Assembly: GCA_030549205.1 (NCBI GenBank)
Contig: JAUKTV010000006.1
Coordinates: 948,501 to 1,012,500 of the forward strand
Reading direction: 5' to 3'
Origin: Apiosordaria backusii
Taxonomy: Eukaryota; Ascomycota; Sordariomycetes; Sordariales; Lasiosphaeriaceae
DNA: 64,000 nt
Part shown: piece by piece, positions 24,930 through 35,323 of the stretch
How the letters are laid out: each line of letters starts with the position of its first letter
Position numbering within the stretch: the stretch's first letter is position 1
Notes under the pieces: generated by a model
Told to the model about the DNA's origin: nothing
The model's input: the letters and a program-made list of their open reading frames with translations, nothing else
Databases searched by the model: none
Made by a program: the position numbers and the translations under genes

Positions 24930-25350
24930 ATAGCTCTTTCGACATGTTAAAATAGGGCTTAACAAGATAGTCGATAGCTGTTAAAACACCGTCGATAGGT
25001 GTTCAACCATCATCGAGAGGCCTTTCAAGATAGCCATTAGACGTTAAAAGATAGTTCATACATATTAAGAAATCATTAAGAGGCCTTTAGAAATCGTTAT
25101 TAGGCGTAAAAGGATAGTCGATAGGGGTCAAGATACCCTTAATAGGCCTTTCAAGATAGTCGTTAGGTATTAAAAGATAGTAAATAGGTATTGAAAGATA
25201 GTCGATAGATGTTAAAAGAATATTAGTTAGCTTTTTAAATGAATTATCAAGCGTTAAATGATAATCCATAGCCCTTCGGAGGTCATTGAAAGGCGTCAAA
25301 AGATAGCCGGCAGATATTAAAAAATAGTCGATAGGCCTTTGAATAGGTAC
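24930..25350. repeat. Degenerate minisatellite
   Basis: Many diverged copies of a unit of about 20-22 bp around AAAAGATAGTCGATAGGTGTT follow one another, interspersed with AAGAGGCCTTT and AATAGGCCTTTCAAGATAG. The repeat lies in the 3' flank of the kinase-like gene. A similar GGCCTTT/AAGATA style recurs faintly on the other strand near 59870-59960. No coding function is likely. Confidence 0.6.
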
Positions 25351-25470
25351 ATCCCGAACGCCTATATTTGGAAGTTGGCAGGTATGGCGAGTCCATTGTC
25401 CACGTCGTCGCCCCTCATACTCTATTCCTGCGCATCTCGGCAGCACAGCTGGCAGGACCACAGAGAGGGA

Positions 25471-26235
25471 AGCGATTAATTGAACAAAGGGGTATCTCTT
25501 GCTATATAAAGGTACAATGTAATACTAGAGCCACCACACGCCTTTGATCCACTGGAGCATAAGCTTCATCATTGCAGCTGACATGCCCGAGACAACCTGC
25601 AATTATTGTGGATACCCACCACACTGGCCCTAGTAAGAGGAACTGTGGAGGAATAGGGACTTGTGTCAGGCACCTCAGATGTCCTCTGCATATCAAGAAC
25701 CAGGAGGAAGCGCGGCATGGACAACCTGTCTTTTCCCCAGTCCAGACAGGATGTGATAGAAGGTATGCTGACAAAAGTATGTCGAAGCCCTCAAAGAGAA
25801 ATGGAAATGCCTTGCTCTTTTCTGACAGAGGGCTTGTTTGCTACTCCTTATCGATACCGCAAGGTAAGCTTTGTTTACTTGGGCAACTTACCTAGGGGAA
25901 GTGTTTGCTCCCGCAAAGGTTGGCAAGCACCTCGGCCTTATGCACCTTCCCTATTTCTTTAACAGAGACCCAGCTCTAAAAAGAAATTTCCTTTACCCCT
26001 CAGCGTCAGAAACTCACTTCCACTCGCTTCCACTCACTTCGTTTGGCCTTTCTCTCGTCGTAGGTAGACTGGTTTCTGTCGTTATCTTTCTTTTCGTTTG
26101 TTGTTCAACGACCTCCTCGAAACCCCTCACCAAGATTAGTCTCCCCGTTATCACTCCAAGCCCCACGACCGCTTCTTCAACGTTCACTTCGACTCTCTTC
26201 CAATAGTCGTCCAACCGACCTTCTCCCTTTGCAAG
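25471..26235. promoter_or_regulatory. Upstream region of the MYND gene
   Basis: No convincing gene. The last 250 bases are rich in CTTCCACTCACTTC-like pyrimidine runs, as often seen in fungal promoters and 5' leaders. No TATA box or operator could be assigned with confidence. Confidence 0.35.
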
Positions 26236-27952
26236 ATGGCCACCGCTGCCGAAACCCTGCGGGGTTTGATAGCTCGTCTTGAAAGCACAGGCGACCCTGT
26301 TGACAATTTCTTCGACAAATTCCCCACGTTCGACGACTATGTGAGCCTCAACTATGTTGACTTTGGGATGAAGATCTCTGAAGTCTGCATGAGATTCTCG
26401 TTCGAATCGATCGCCCGTCCATCATCGGATACCTATACCATGTATTATCTCGCCAAAACAATGTCTAAACATTGGCCGGCCACCGAGGACACTTATGAGT
26501 ACAGGTCGACCTGGATTACACAGCAACTTGCTGTTCTCGCCCTCAAAAAGCCACCGTCGATCGACGACATGAGCAAAAAGGCCAAGACCCTTCGCTTTTG
26601 TCTCTGGGTGACATGCAGTCGCAAGGAAGATTCTCTGCCCGACGCGCTCCCCAACTTGAACGCCGCCACAGATGCTGTGAGAATCGATCACAGCCTTCTG
26701 CCTGAGGGGTTGTTGGGAGACAGCTGTGCAGCATGCGGCAAGGAGGGCGCTACCATGAGATGCACCCGTTGTCTCATCAAGAACGGCGCCAGCTGCAGCC
26801 ATGAGACTATCAGAACACTCTATTGCGATAGGCAATGCCAGGTCCAGCACTGGCCCAAGCACAAAGCTGAGTGCGCCCAACTCATGCAACTCAACCGCAT
26901 CGTCAAGCTCTACGAAGAGGTGCATGAACACTACATCGACCTTACAACTGACTATGGCGACTTGATCTTGAAGAAGACGACTCTGAAGGATGATGTCCTC
27001 CTCGCCACATTTGAGAACTCGAAGTCTCAACGTTGCCACCGTGACCGGAAAGCAAAAGTTCGGGCTGCCCTCGGGTCTTGCACACCCGAGGAGGCTCTGG
27101 CTATCAAGATGCACTCGCAATGTAACGCCGTCTTTGAGGAAGCGAAAGCTTTCTTCGAGCTGTTCATTCGTCGTAAGTAGACCTTGTCCTTCATAACTCT
27201 CTCTTAAAAGCCATGGAAACTCACATCCAATCGCAACAGCTATCTGCCACAACATCGAACAAGTACGTTTCAGGCCCAAGAATATCGCCACGACCGTCTG
27301 CCACATGGCCCCAGACTGCGTGGAGATAAGTGGCCAGGCTGGACACGATGTCATGGTTCTCGCCCTGTCTTCGGGAAGAGAGATTGTATTCGACCCAACC
27401 CGTGCTCAGTTCGGCTGGAAAGAAGCCCTGACGCCCTGGGAATCTTACCTCAAGCACCGTATCTCGACAACACATTCCGAGCCTCCGCCCATGTGCACCG
27501 AACTCGCTCGAGAAGTGCCTGGCCAAATCTTTCAGGATCGCAGGCGCGATGATCTCAGAAATGCCAACCTCGTCTTGGCTGAAGTTGTCGCGCAAAAGAT
27601 TGCGAGCCTCCTAGGAAAGAGATATGGCCGAGTGGAAAATGCTCTGAAACTCAGCGAAAAAGAGTTTCTTCCGCTTCGGGCAGCCGTAGCTGCCTCCATG
27701 AAGAGAGGACTCACCTTCGTTGCCAGGGAGATGGATGGCAACACTTCAGAGTCCTTACCTTTCGCGTCGCGCAACCCTCTTCCGGCCGGGACAGAGGAAT
27801 TTTGCAGCACTGCCACCATGATCTGGGTGCAAAAGGCCAAATATAGCCTGGACAAAATCATGAGAGGTCAGGTCCCAAGAGGCTTCAATATGACGACGCT
27901 CCTTACAGCTTGGGAGGAGCGATTCGAATCGGAGGTTAGGCTGCAGCTTTGA
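26236..27952 (+). CDS. MYND zinc-finger protein, two exons
   Basis: Exon 1 is 26236-27172 and exon 2 is 27240-27952, giving 549 residues. The intron (27173-27239, 67 bp, phase 1) begins GTAAGT and ends CAACAG; joining restores one frame, and without it the protein would stop six bases past the donor. Residues 164-213 form a MYND finger: C164-x2-C167, C176-x2-C179, C197-x3-C201, H209-x3-C213, with the typical CQ..HWP.HK ending. MYND fingers bind zinc and usually mediate protein-protein contacts. The rest (helical, basic near residues 270-300) matches nothing I recognise. There is no SET domain motif, so it is not an evident methyltransferase. Codon use is normal and the gene looks intact. Confidence 0.85.
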
Positions 27953-28611
27953 TGAGGAGGGCTTGTTTTCTCACATGAATGGAGGGGGCATATCTGCCAT
28001 GTCAGAGCTACTGGGCGCTTTTCTATGTAACGATATCCATGGAGGAATGTTGTTGGTGGGACCTAGGGGCTGATGGAGCCGAGTTGAGTTACTTTACAGA
28101 TGTACTGTAAGAATAAATACAGATCCACATACTCACCTGCCGAACAGGACTCAGGGTGTGAATCTAGTGATTTTGCCGCCGAGCCCTTTTTGAGGTGCGG
28201 CAACCTGCAGATATGGCTTGCGTGCTGAGGTGTGGGGGAGGAGCAGAAGGCTCCGACTGCCACGAATCAGAGCTGCTCCTTCACAGCCTTGCTGAAGATT
28301 GCCTAGTGAGTGATGCATGCTGAAACCGAGGAAGGGAAATGTGGAAATGAGATGTCCCTATCTGTGCTCTGATGGCGCCGTCCAATGCTACCCAACACCA
28401 CCCTTTCGAACCTACGGGTTCGGTTTGAGACCGGCCTGGTACTGGAGGATGCAGGATGTCGGCATCGATCCGCCATACCAGACGACGGCTTGGTATTTTA
28501 TTTAAAAAAGCTTTTAATTCACCGTAAGTTGATCTCCGAGTTGAAGTTCCCGATGAACTCGCATTGTTGCCTCGACCGCTCCTATCAACTATTTTTGTCC
28601 TATATGTTTCA
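27953..28611. other. Intergenic region between MYND and HET genes
   Basis: No recognisable gene or repeat. The composition is balanced and unaffected by RIP. It presumably holds the MYND 3' end and the promoter of the HET gene starting at 28612. Confidence 0.4.
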
Positions 28612-29646
28612 ATGACTAACGAAGATCAAGAAGATGGACAGGCAGTCACATACGGCAAGGCAACCGATGAATGGAGGATTCTAAACCGTCGGCTAGGAGA
28701 TCCAGAATTACGAGCCCGAAGAGCTGACGCTCACCGCCCAAGCCCCAGGGATGCCATCATCAAAGGTGCCGAAAAGCACAAAGTCCGATTTACCGCTGCA
28801 TTCAGCCGGGAGACAGAGCAACAGTTCAATTATTCGAAGCTCAAAGAAGGAGAGATACGCATCCTGCGGCTTTATAAGAGCAAAGACCCGGATGAGCCCT
28901 TGAAGGCCGATCTTTTCAAGCGCAAGCTCCATTCCGAAGACGTATATGGCGGTTATGAGGCCTTGTCATACTGCTGGGGAACCAAGAGACCGACACATGT
29001 GATCCAGGTCCGGGACCTCAATGCTGCGGCCCAGGGCGGGGGTACTACTGCGGTTCAAACACCCAACCTGGCCAAAAGCAACACCAGTACACCTCGAGAC
29101 TTGTGGAGAATTGCCGTTGGCGCTATCACCCACACCGACTTCAAGATAAGAAAGAACCTATACGATGCGCTCAAGAGGCTTCGGAGTAAATACCGGGATG
29201 TGTACCTGTGGGTGGATGCCATCTGCATTGACCAGAGCGAGCGGGGCAAAGAAGAGAAACAGGGCCAGCTTGCAATGATGGCGAGTATCTACAACTCGGC
29301 CGCGAATGTGTGTGTTTGGCTGGGGGAGGACAGCTTTGGGGCTCAGGGGGCGTTCAGCTTGGTCAAGGACATCATGAACTACAAGAGTTTTGATGAGATC
29401 ATCGAGGACCGAAACAAGGAGATTTCCTGGGCGCAGCTCATTGCCATCATGAAGGCCAACTGGTTTAGTCGACGCTGGATCATCCAAGAGATTGCCTTGT
29501 CCCGAGATGCGAGCATTCACTGTGGTGAACATCCAGACTGTCATTTCCAGGGAAATCCGATGCAGATTTCGGAAGACATACTGCCAAAAACTGAGGAAGA
29601 TTTCTTTCCCTATCTTCTATACTTACACCCCTCAGTCTTCCAATGA
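28612..29646 (+). pseudogene. HET-domain (heterokaryon incompatibility) gene, N-terminal half only
   Basis: The frame starts at ATG 28612 (MTNEDQ) and carries a HET domain: YEALSYCWG at residues 115-123, VYLWVDAICIDQ at 197-208, NVCVWLGED at 232-240, and FSRRWIIQEIALSRDASIHCG at 285-305. The HET domain is a TIR-like cell-death-inducing domain used in fungal non-self recognition. After HCGE (residue 306) family similarity stops abruptly; 38 unrelated residues follow to a stop at 29646. The missing remainder, beginning with the HWDDFADA segment that normally follows, is found on the same strand from about 53368. The upstream 80 residues (WRILNRRLGDPELRARR) belong to the same HET subfamily. The half is unmutated by RIP. 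A truncated HET domain alone could still be translated. Confidence 0.85.
29527..29531. repeat. Left junction of the HET split (GAACA)
   Basis: GAACA occurs here at the point where HET similarity ends, and again at 53368-53372 where HET similarity resumes. A 5-bp duplication would fit an integrase-type insertion, but five bases can match by chance. Confidence 0.35.
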
Positions 29647-30260
29647 ACCTAAAGCATATAAGCGCCGACAGAAAATAAAAATCGAAAATAAAACGGGCGG
29701 TAAAAAATATAGGTACTTCGGTACATCGAGCTCGTATCTTCAGGCTCTCAGGCGGAATGATCATGAAGTATAACTCTTTGCATATCGGGACATTTACCAC
29801 TCCAATCTTTAAAGCCGAAATCATAATCATATGTGTACCATCGCAAGGAATGCGTTTTGCTGATTATTCAGCTGAACGACTGGATGACGCTTGGATGTCC
29901 GTGCACGTTTGTACCACCGCCAATGACGATGTTTCGAACATGCGCAACTGGCGCCAGCCGTTAAGGCACCAACCATCAAATGCCCAACGTGCGGGGTTAA
30001 TGATCTGGGCAGCGAAACCACCTTTAAGGTTCAGCATCCCATCAAGCCCACAGGGACTCGCGTTACTCGCCTCGACAATTGCTTGTAATAGGTAATCCTT
30101 GTCTATATCTAGGAGCTAACTAGCTTAGTTTCGGACTAATCTGTTATACCTAAAGATCCCGCGAGTATAGCCGTCGACTCACGCACCCGCTCGCCTTTTC
30201 CCGTAGTCGATTATTGATAGGAATAGTTGCTTAGAGAGCTGGGCGTGGCGGTCTGGTGCA
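29647..30260. other. Unassigned sequence left of the NLR pseudogene
   Basis: No gene is recognised. The last 150 bases are a mildly RIP-altered leader to the ATG at 30261. Confidence 0.35.
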
Positions 30261-33257
30261 ATGCGGCTCCTGGAACGCGACTATGTCGGTGGGATCCGCC
30301 TGACGAAGGACCTGCCCAGCGATAAGATTCCGCCATATGCGATTCTTTCACACATATGGGGGCCCGATGAGGAGGAAGTCAGCTACGAAGATTTAGAGGA
30401 CGGCAGAGCCGTAAGTAAACTCGGCTACAATAAGATCCGGTTTTGCGCAGATTAAGCCGGGCGTGACGGGCTGAAATTCTTCTGGGTGGACATATGCTGT
30501 ATCGATAAGTCTAACAGTACTGAGCTTTAGGAGGCGATCAACTCTATATTCAGGTAGTATCGCGATGCGGCTAAGTGCTATGTCTATCTTACAGATGTCT
30601 CAATATGTAAGCGAGACGCCGACGGCAATCCTAGTTGGAAATGGGCTTTTTAGAAATGCAAATGGTTTACTCGAGGATGGACCCTTTAAGAACTTATTGC
30701 TCCGACATTAGTCGAGTTTTTTTCAAGGGAGAAAGCGCGTATTAGGGACAGGAACTCTCTAGAGCGAATAATCTACAACGTAACGGGAATTCCTCTCGAG
30801 GCCCTCCGAGGTAGTCTTTTGTCTGATTTCAGTGTCCATGACCGGATGGCATGGATTAAGCAACGCAATACAACACGCGAAGAAGATATCGTATATTCAC
30901 TCTTCGGCATTTTCAACGTCCAGCTACCGCTTCTCTACGGTGAAGGCGAAGAGAAAGCCCTTAAGCGGTTGCGAGAGGAGGCTAAAAAGGATGAAGTCTG
31001 TCTTGCCGACCTGCGCTCCACTGACCCGCGCCTTGACAAAAAGCGTATCGAAGAGGCAAAGGGCGGCCTGGTAACTAACGTTTACCGCTGGATCCTCGAT
31101 AATACAGACTTCAACCGATGGTGCAATCTACCGGAGAGCCGACTATTCTGGATCAAGGGAGATCCGGGTAAAGGCAAGACTATATTGCTATATGGTATTA
31201 TCAACGAACTTAAGGAAGCTATTATCACTGATAAGCACTGTTATAACCTGGCGTATTTCTTTTGTTAAGCCACCGATTTGCGTATCAATAACGCAACTGC
31301 TATATTACGGGGCTTAATCTACCTCCTGGCCCGCCAGCAACCACGTCTCCTTTCACATTTGCAGGAGTATAGCGACGCGAGTAAATCCCTCTCCGAAGAC
31401 GCAGTTGCGTGGGTCGCTCTATCGAAGATTTTGTGGGAAATGTTAGAAGATCCGAACTTAAAAGTCACCTACTTGGTCATTGATGCCCTTAACGAATGCG
31501 TTACCGACCTACCTAAGCTTTTAAACTTCATCGTCCGCATCTCACCAGGACGCGTTAAGTGGCTCTTATCAAGTCGGAACGAAGTTCTTATTGAGGGAAA
31601 GCTGAAACTTAATGTTAAGCGGACGAGACTTAGTCTCGAGTTAAAAGCGAATGCGATACAAGTGTCTTACGCCATCGATGCGTATATCGACGATAAGCTA
31701 TTAAGTCTCGCATCGCTTCAGGACGACGCCTCGTTGAAGAATCAAGTGCGGGATATTCTGCACCAAAAGGCAAACGGCACGTTCCTCTGGGTTGCTCTCG
31801 TTATACAAGAGCTCAGTAAGGATGATGTTGAGAGCTGGCATGCTCTTCAAATCGTCGAAGAAGTGCCGCCGGGCCTAGATAGGATGTATGATCGCATGTT
31901 GAATGAAATCAGTCGGTACAAAAGGGACTCGGAATTTTGCCGGCGCATACTCTCGGTGGCCACGGTTGCATACCGCCCACTCCACTTGGACGAAATAGGC
32001 AGCTTATCTGGATTACCGGAGCAGATTGTAAGATCGACAGAGAATATTAGGAAAGTCGTAGCTAAGTGCGGATCGTTTCTCACCATCCGAGAAGACAAGA
32101 TCTACCTCATCCATCAGTCAGCCAAAGACTACTTAAGCGCATCCGCCTTGATCTTCCCCCATGGCGCACCAATTGCCCACCGGGACATATGCGCTCGGTC
32201 GCTAGAGCTTATGTTTCAGAAGTTAAGACGCGACATGTACGGCTTAGTTGCCCCGGGATTTCCTATCGACCAGGTCCGCACGCCGGAACCGGACCCTCTT
32301 GTGATAGTACGGTATTCGTGCGTCTTCTAGGTTAACCACCTCCGCGATTCGATTTCTAATAAAGATACGCTACAACGTAATACACTGGATACGATCTAGA
32401 CGTTCCTTAAACAGAAGTATCTTTACTGGCTCGAAGCTCTTAGTCTACTCTAAGCTATATCAGAGGGTATCATTACTATAAGAAAGCTTAAGGGCCTACT
32501 GGTAAGTATATCTTACTAAAATAAAACAGCTATACTAATAGAGATATAGAGGCAAACTTATTAAAGACAGCTAATAACCTTTATTTAAAATACATACCGG
32601 TTCGCTCTCTTCTATAGATAGATAATCGAGTAAGCCCCCCTTTAAGCGTATATATTAGCCCTTATATTTGCACTGGTTAGCAGTTTAATAAAGAAGAGAT
32701 TTAAAATAGAAGAACCTAGCTAGATCAGTATAAAGCCAGTAGTAAAAGCGGACTAGAATGTATACCTCCAGACACTTGAAGGCTACAGTAGGAAGGTTAG
32801 CTCGGTCGCCTTCTTACCAAATGGCCAGCGGCTTGTATCGGGTTCCTACAACCATACTGTCAAGATCTGGGATCCTACCTTGGGGCAGTGCCTGCAGACG
32901 CTCGAAGGCCACAGCAATATGGTTCGCTCGGTCGCCTTCTCACCGGATGGCCAGCGGCTTGCATCGGGTTCCTACGACCGTACTGTCAAGATCTGGGATC
33001 CCGCCTCGGGGCAGTACCTGCAGACGCTCGAAGGCCACGGCAGCCCGGTTCACTCGGTCGCCTTTTCGGCGGATAATCTAGTGACGCATGGGTATGGCTT
33101 GGGGGAAGACGAGACCTGGGTTATTTGCAACGGCTGGAACGTGTTATGGTTACTACCTGAATACCGCCCAACCTGCTCTGCAGTCCAGGGGTGGATGGTA
33201 GTTATTGGCTGTTCATCAGGGCGAGTTTTTACTATTGGCTTCTCGCGAGATATATAA
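30261..33257 (+). pseudogene. HNWD-type NLR (HET-NACHT-WD40, het-E/het-D family), RIP-inactivated
   Basis: One frame of 999 codons runs from MRLLERDYVGGIRLTKDL to ...GRVFTIGFSRDI with 18 in-frame stops, all TAA or TAG, and no indel. Domain order: HET domain (PPYAILSHIWG, FFWVDICCIDKSN, WFTRGWTL, about 30261-30800); linker with REEDIVYSLFGIF; NACHT domain with P-loop WIKGDPGKGKT (31153-31185), Walker B LVIDALNEC and VKWLLSSRNE; winged-helix region ending YLIHQSAKDYL; and about 2.5 WD40 repeats (32766-33078) with the usual family C-terminus. In Podospora such proteins recognise partner proteins through the WD repeats and trigger cell death through HET. Stops cluster at 30453-30689 and 32328-32757; the NACHT part (31278-32327) is open. 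It could not make a full-length protein. Confidence 0.92.
32766..33078 (+). repeat. 126-bp WD40-encoding tandem repeats
   Basis: Units start at 32766, 32892 and 33018 (CTCCAG or CTGCAG, then ACGCTCGAAGG), spacing exactly 126 bp or 42 codons. Units 2 and 3 are almost identical. Unit 1 differs mainly by C-to-T and G-to-A changes. The third is partial and runs into the C-terminal cap. Confidence 0.9.
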
Positions 33258-33500
33258 TATTTTTCAATTTCTTTCCATCTGTTTATTTCTTTTTTCTAGC
33301 TTGACACCAGAAGGGCCTGGGAGGATGGGTTAATTTATAGGTATTTTCGGAATTCTAGCATCTCCAACGGGGCTAATATTAGTTCCTTCAAAAGGCAACT
33401 TGATGTTAGTCTTATATCACACTATTTTAGTTCTGCTCGGTTCTGCGACGCGTGGAATCAGGTGTCTCAGTACGTGATTGCTTCGGGAAGAGGGCACCTG

Positions 33501-33592
33501 TCCTCTGTGACTCACCTTTTCCACAGCAGACTGACATCGCCACTCGTCCTCTGTGACTCACTTTTTTCACAGCAGACTAATATCGCCACTCG
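33501..33592. repeat. 46-bp direct tandem duplication
   Basis: Two near-identical 46-bp units, each starting TCCTCTGTGACTCAC, lie back to back at 33501 and 33547, differing at a few transitions. They lie in the non-coding 3' flank of the NLR pseudogene. Confidence 0.8.
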
Positions 33593-33766
33593 TACATATT
33601 GGATTTCCTCAGCACCCTCCCGGGATAGAGTCAGACGACTCTGCAAGGATTGGCCCAGTGGTGACGAGCCGTAACGCCACCTTCATGATGCCGCGAGTTC
33701 CGCAAGTCAGCCAGTTTCTGGCGCGAAGCTGTCCTAACGGAGCGAGTTGCGGCCTGCTCGCAATAC

Positions 33767-34138
33767 TGTGACGAACCCCTGATCAGAACCTCTGAAAGGG
33801 ATACTGGATTGAAGGCTGCTTCTGAATAACGGTTCGGTGTAGCCAAAAGGTACACAACAAAGATCACCAATTGTCTCTCGTAAGTGTTTGGTCCTAGAAC
33901 TCATGATGTGAATTGCAGACTACAGAACTGTCTACAACCAGCCAGTTCCTCCGTAGATATAGACCTCCTGCCAAGACTCCCATCATCCTGGATCGAAAGA
34001 ATCGAACATCGATTCTTTCGATCCACTTCTGATTGGTCGAGCCTTGCTCCCGAATGATTGGACAGAAGCGTCTTCGAGCCTTATTGGCTCTCGACTCCCA
34101 GGACCCACAATTCCCTTGGGTCGTGACAATTCGTGACA
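33767..34138 (-). repeat. LTR family A copy (probable solo LTR)
   Basis: Starts TGTGACGAACCCCTGATCAG, matching the reverse of the 8377-8792 copy almost exactly over the first 40 bases, and shares the GTTCCTCCG-TATA segment near 33945-33960. It ends with GTGACA at either 34128 or 34138. I found no target-site duplication (AATAC on the left, TAATA or ATTCG on the right), so boundaries are approximate. ATTGG (CCAAT) motifs occur in the distal part. Confidence 0.7.
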
Positions 34139-34265
34139 TAATAGTATAGGCAACTTTTACCTTTAGGTCCTAGGTCGCGCGCTGTTATAGTTCCTGTTAT
34201 CGACTTTATATTTCCTAGATTTGCATAGTTAAATACCGAGCAAGATATATAATCCCGACTATAAC

Positions 34266-34460
34266 TGTGACGGAGTCCAGCACCTGCAGTGGTTGGTGGG
34301 GAAGTCCGCTTATCTCGCTTGCCCCACTTGCTCTGGCATTAAACCTCTTGATCGCGAGAGCTCTTCCAGCTTCTCTTCTTTTCTCCCCATCTTGTGATTT
34401 TACACAATAGAGAGGTCTTTCCGCAGCCCTGCCTCGGCCAATGGCCCTCTGCTCGTGACA
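34266..34460. repeat. 195-bp LTR-like element with target-site duplication
   Basis: TGTGACGG...CTCGTGACA, flanked by a perfect ATAAC duplication (34261-34265 and 34461-34465). Size and TG..CA ends fit a small solo LTR or a short non-autonomous LTR element. The interior is GC-balanced and unrelated to family A except at the ends. Confidence 0.75.
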
Positions 34461-34486
34461 ATAACCTTATCAAATAAAGCTAAATT

Positions 34487-35287
34487 TGTGACGACCTTGA
34501 ATACGGGTGGGCGCGGACATAACAGACGGGCCAATAGGAGGAGAGTATTACGGTGCAAGAGATCCTTGTAGATAGCCAATCAAAGGAGGACCGATGGACC
34601 GATACGTAGAGGACGGTCCAACGGTCCAGGACAACCACTTACAAGAGGACCGATGGACCGACGTACTATAAACGGTCTAACGGTCTATAAGAATCACAGG
34701 TCTATATATACGGAGGAACTAGATAGCTGGTAGATAGTTCCACAGTATGCAATCACAGCTTGTATTTACGGTATCTTGTGTTTACATTGAGACATCTTGT
34801 TGTGCACTGTTGTGACGATCCCCTATCCAGAACCTCTGAAAAGGATAACGGTTGAAGGTAACTTCTAGATGATAGATCGGTGCAGCCAAAAGGTGCACAA
34901 CAATGGACTTGTCTCAATATAATCACAATGCTCGTGATTAGACTTGTATTGCAAACTGCGGAACTATCTATGACCAGCTAGTTCCTCCGTATATATAGAC
35001 CAGGCCAAGTCCTTGATCATTATGATCATTCTGCTCACTGCTCATGATCACCATGATCACCATGATCCTATCGACATTCTTACTGGCCATATCCTCGTGC
35101 TCACTGCATTCCCCAGTGTCATTGGCCATGATCGCTACGACTCTTCTCTGATTGGCCACTGGCCTCGTACCGCTCCACAGTTCCCGATGTTAGGTTGTGA
35201 CAACTGTTTAGCTGCACCGATCCATTATCTAGAAGTTCGCCTTCAACCGGTATCCCTTTCAGAGGTTCTGGACAGGGGATCGTCACA
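34487..35287 (+). repeat. LTR family A copy, interrupted by a nested LTR
   Basis: Plus-oriented copy sharing TATATATACGGAGGAACTAG and the end GGTTCTGGACAGGGGATCGTCACA-type terminus with 8377-8792. It is split at 34810/35203 by a second LTR. Its U3 carries a different tandem repeat, units of about 60 bp starting GAGGACCGATGGACCGA near 34586 and 34645. No target-site duplication is seen; the right end abuts telomere-like sequence. Confidence 0.7.
34811..35202 (-). repeat. Nested solo LTR family A
   Basis: 392 bp, TGTGACGATCCCC...TTGTGACA, with a perfect ACTGT target-site duplication (34806-34810 and 35203-35207). It is inserted in antiparallel orientation into another member of its own family. 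The U3 part holds a third kind of short repeat (ATGATCACC units near 35040-35065). Confidence 0.9.
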
Positions 35288-35323
35288 CCTAACCCTAAGG
35301 GCCAGGGGTTAAGGTTAGGGTTA
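35288..35323. repeat. Interstitial telomere-like tract
   Basis: CCTAACCCTAA directly follows the LTR end, then TTAAGGTTAGGGTTA on the opposite phase after about 10 bases. Two TTAGGG-type runs in inverted orientation; too short to call a former telomere. Confidence 0.55.

Noticed and set aside
25087..25461. 124-codon minus-strand frame with repeated IDYL/TPIDY text
   Set aside because: It is the translation of a minisatellite, not a protein gene.
32766..33078. CRISPR-like regular repeat spacing of 126 bp
   Set aside because: The units encode WD40 repeats in one frame of an NLR; this is a eukaryotic genome and there are no spacers.
35288..35323. Chromosome end
   Set aside because: Only two short TTAGGG-like runs in opposite orientation, with genes and elements continuing on both sides.
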